Below, one piece after another: positions 63,350 through 64,000 of a DNA stretch of 64,000 nt (positions are counted from its first letter, which is position 1; the number at the start of each line of letters is the position of its first letter). The position numbers were made by a program, and so were the translations under genes. The notes under the pieces were generated by a model. That model was not told the origin of the DNA. It made no database searches and worked only from the letters and a program-made list of their open reading frames with translations. The DNA is taken from assembly GCA_037783545.1 (NCBI GenBank), contig JBBELK010000634.1:434001-498000 (forward strand), read 5' to 3'. The stretch is from Henricia sp. BOLD:AAB3569 (Eukaryota > Echinodermata > Asteroidea > Spinulosida > Echinasteridae).

Positions 63350-64000
63350 AGAGATACATGGAGCTTCGTTTAAGTTCAGACGCCTCTGGATACAAATGGG
63401 CAGACGTTCTCGAGCTTGGCCAAGAATCTATATCATTTGGTGACTACTGGCCAGAAGACGTCAGAACCGCGACAGACGTCTGCTTCAAAAAGGCGCTTGC
63501 CCTTTATTGTTTGCTTATATCCACCATCGATTTGCTTTGGGATAAACGTGTTGACGTTTGGGTGGACTCCATGGGTCTTTGTAACGTTTAGAACGGTTAC
63601 AAAGCAAGATCTCACAATTTACTGAAGGTGATGAAGCTCGTCGTTATGCTGGCTGTTGAGGCAAATTTCGACTTGACGCTGAAGTGGACTCCAACGGACG
63701 CTAACCCCGCCGACACTCCATCCAGACGGCTTTCTAGAGCAGATGCGCGTCTGGCCGCCTACTCGTGGCAGCTTCTTCAGAGAGAATTCGGTGGATCGGC
63801 CGGTTTTGAGTGGGATTTAATGGCACTTCCGTCCAATGTGCAGAAGGGGAAGGATGGTCGCCCTCTCAAATTATTCTCGAGGTTTCCGGTCCATGGCTCT
63901 GCCGGGGTAAATGTCTTCGCTCAAGCATGCCCTCGGCAGGAGAATTTGTACGCGTTTCCGCCGTTCGTCCTTATCCCAGAACTGGTCAAATTGTTTCTTA
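63350..64000 (+). pseudogene. Retroelement RNase H and following segment (cut by window end)
   Basis: LSSDASGYKWADVLE (first Asp), FGDYWPEDV, KALALYCLL and RVDVWVDSMGLCNV (Asp) form RNase H; after a stop at 63589 another frame reads WTPTDANPADTPSRRLSRAD, FEWDLMALPSNV and GSAGVNVFAQ, then YAFPPFVLIPELVKLF at the edge. This layout resembles the RNase H of DIRS-like elements, so a tyrosine recombinase is expected beyond the window. Confidence 0.7.

Overview
This window is eukaryotic, almost certainly a marine invertebrate animal genome. It holds spliced-type signals, satellites, microsatellite-tailed LINEs, and DIRS, BEL/Pao, Ty3/gypsy, Tc1, Harbinger and Helitron-like elements side by side. The tRNA-Leu-type primer site and the SINE type would suit a deuterostome such as an echinoderm, hemichordate or lancelet, but the sequence alone does not fix the species. 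There is no operon, CRISPR or prokaryotic feature. Almost every long open frame belongs to a mobile element.

Layout. 0-9.5 kb: a broken and internally inverted Tc1 element, a 160-bp satellite, a second Tc1 scrap, a 163-bp satellite, a tRNA-derived SINE and a 0.95-kb interspersed repeat. 9.6-16.9 kb: a DIRS-type tyrosine-recombinase retrotransposon (minus strand) split by a 2.5-kb terminal-inverted-repeat element (12678-15205) whose only long frame resembles an XPG/FEN1-type nuclease. 17.4-22.1 kb: a young Mag-like gypsy element with two identical 115-bp LTRs. 22.7-23.9 kb: an inverted second copy of the 0.95-kb repeat, carrying a Harbinger-type MITE whose empty site is visible in the first copy. 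24-29.2 kb: the only stretch with plausible host exons, including two minus-strand exons that join in phase. 31.6-32.5 kb: a 30-bp minisatellite. 36.9-38.2 kb: a BEL/Pao integrase. 39.1-42.8 kb: a Helitron-like head-to-tail array containing a 63-bp minisatellite.

44.2-60.0 kb is one DIRS element about 15.8 kb long. It keeps both inverted termini and the internal complementary region, and it is swollen by five later insertions: an L2/CR1-like LINE, a TTAA MITE, a gypsy element of the Gmr1 type (integrase before reverse transcriptase), a 1-kb perfect-ended foldback element with a 9-bp target duplication, and a SINE with a 14-bp target duplication. Most joints can be checked because the interrupted DIRS protein reads on across them. 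From about 61.2 kb to the end is a third, plus-strand retroelement of probable tyrosine-recombinase type, cut by the window edge.

The genes do not form a pathway. The window is a record of successive insertions. Strongest leads: the XPG-like TIR element, the DIRS copy with a start/end junction inside gag, the Gmr1 element with a SCAN-like gag and a primer site that follows half a tRNA, and the small two-exon membrane-protein candidate near 28-29 kb.
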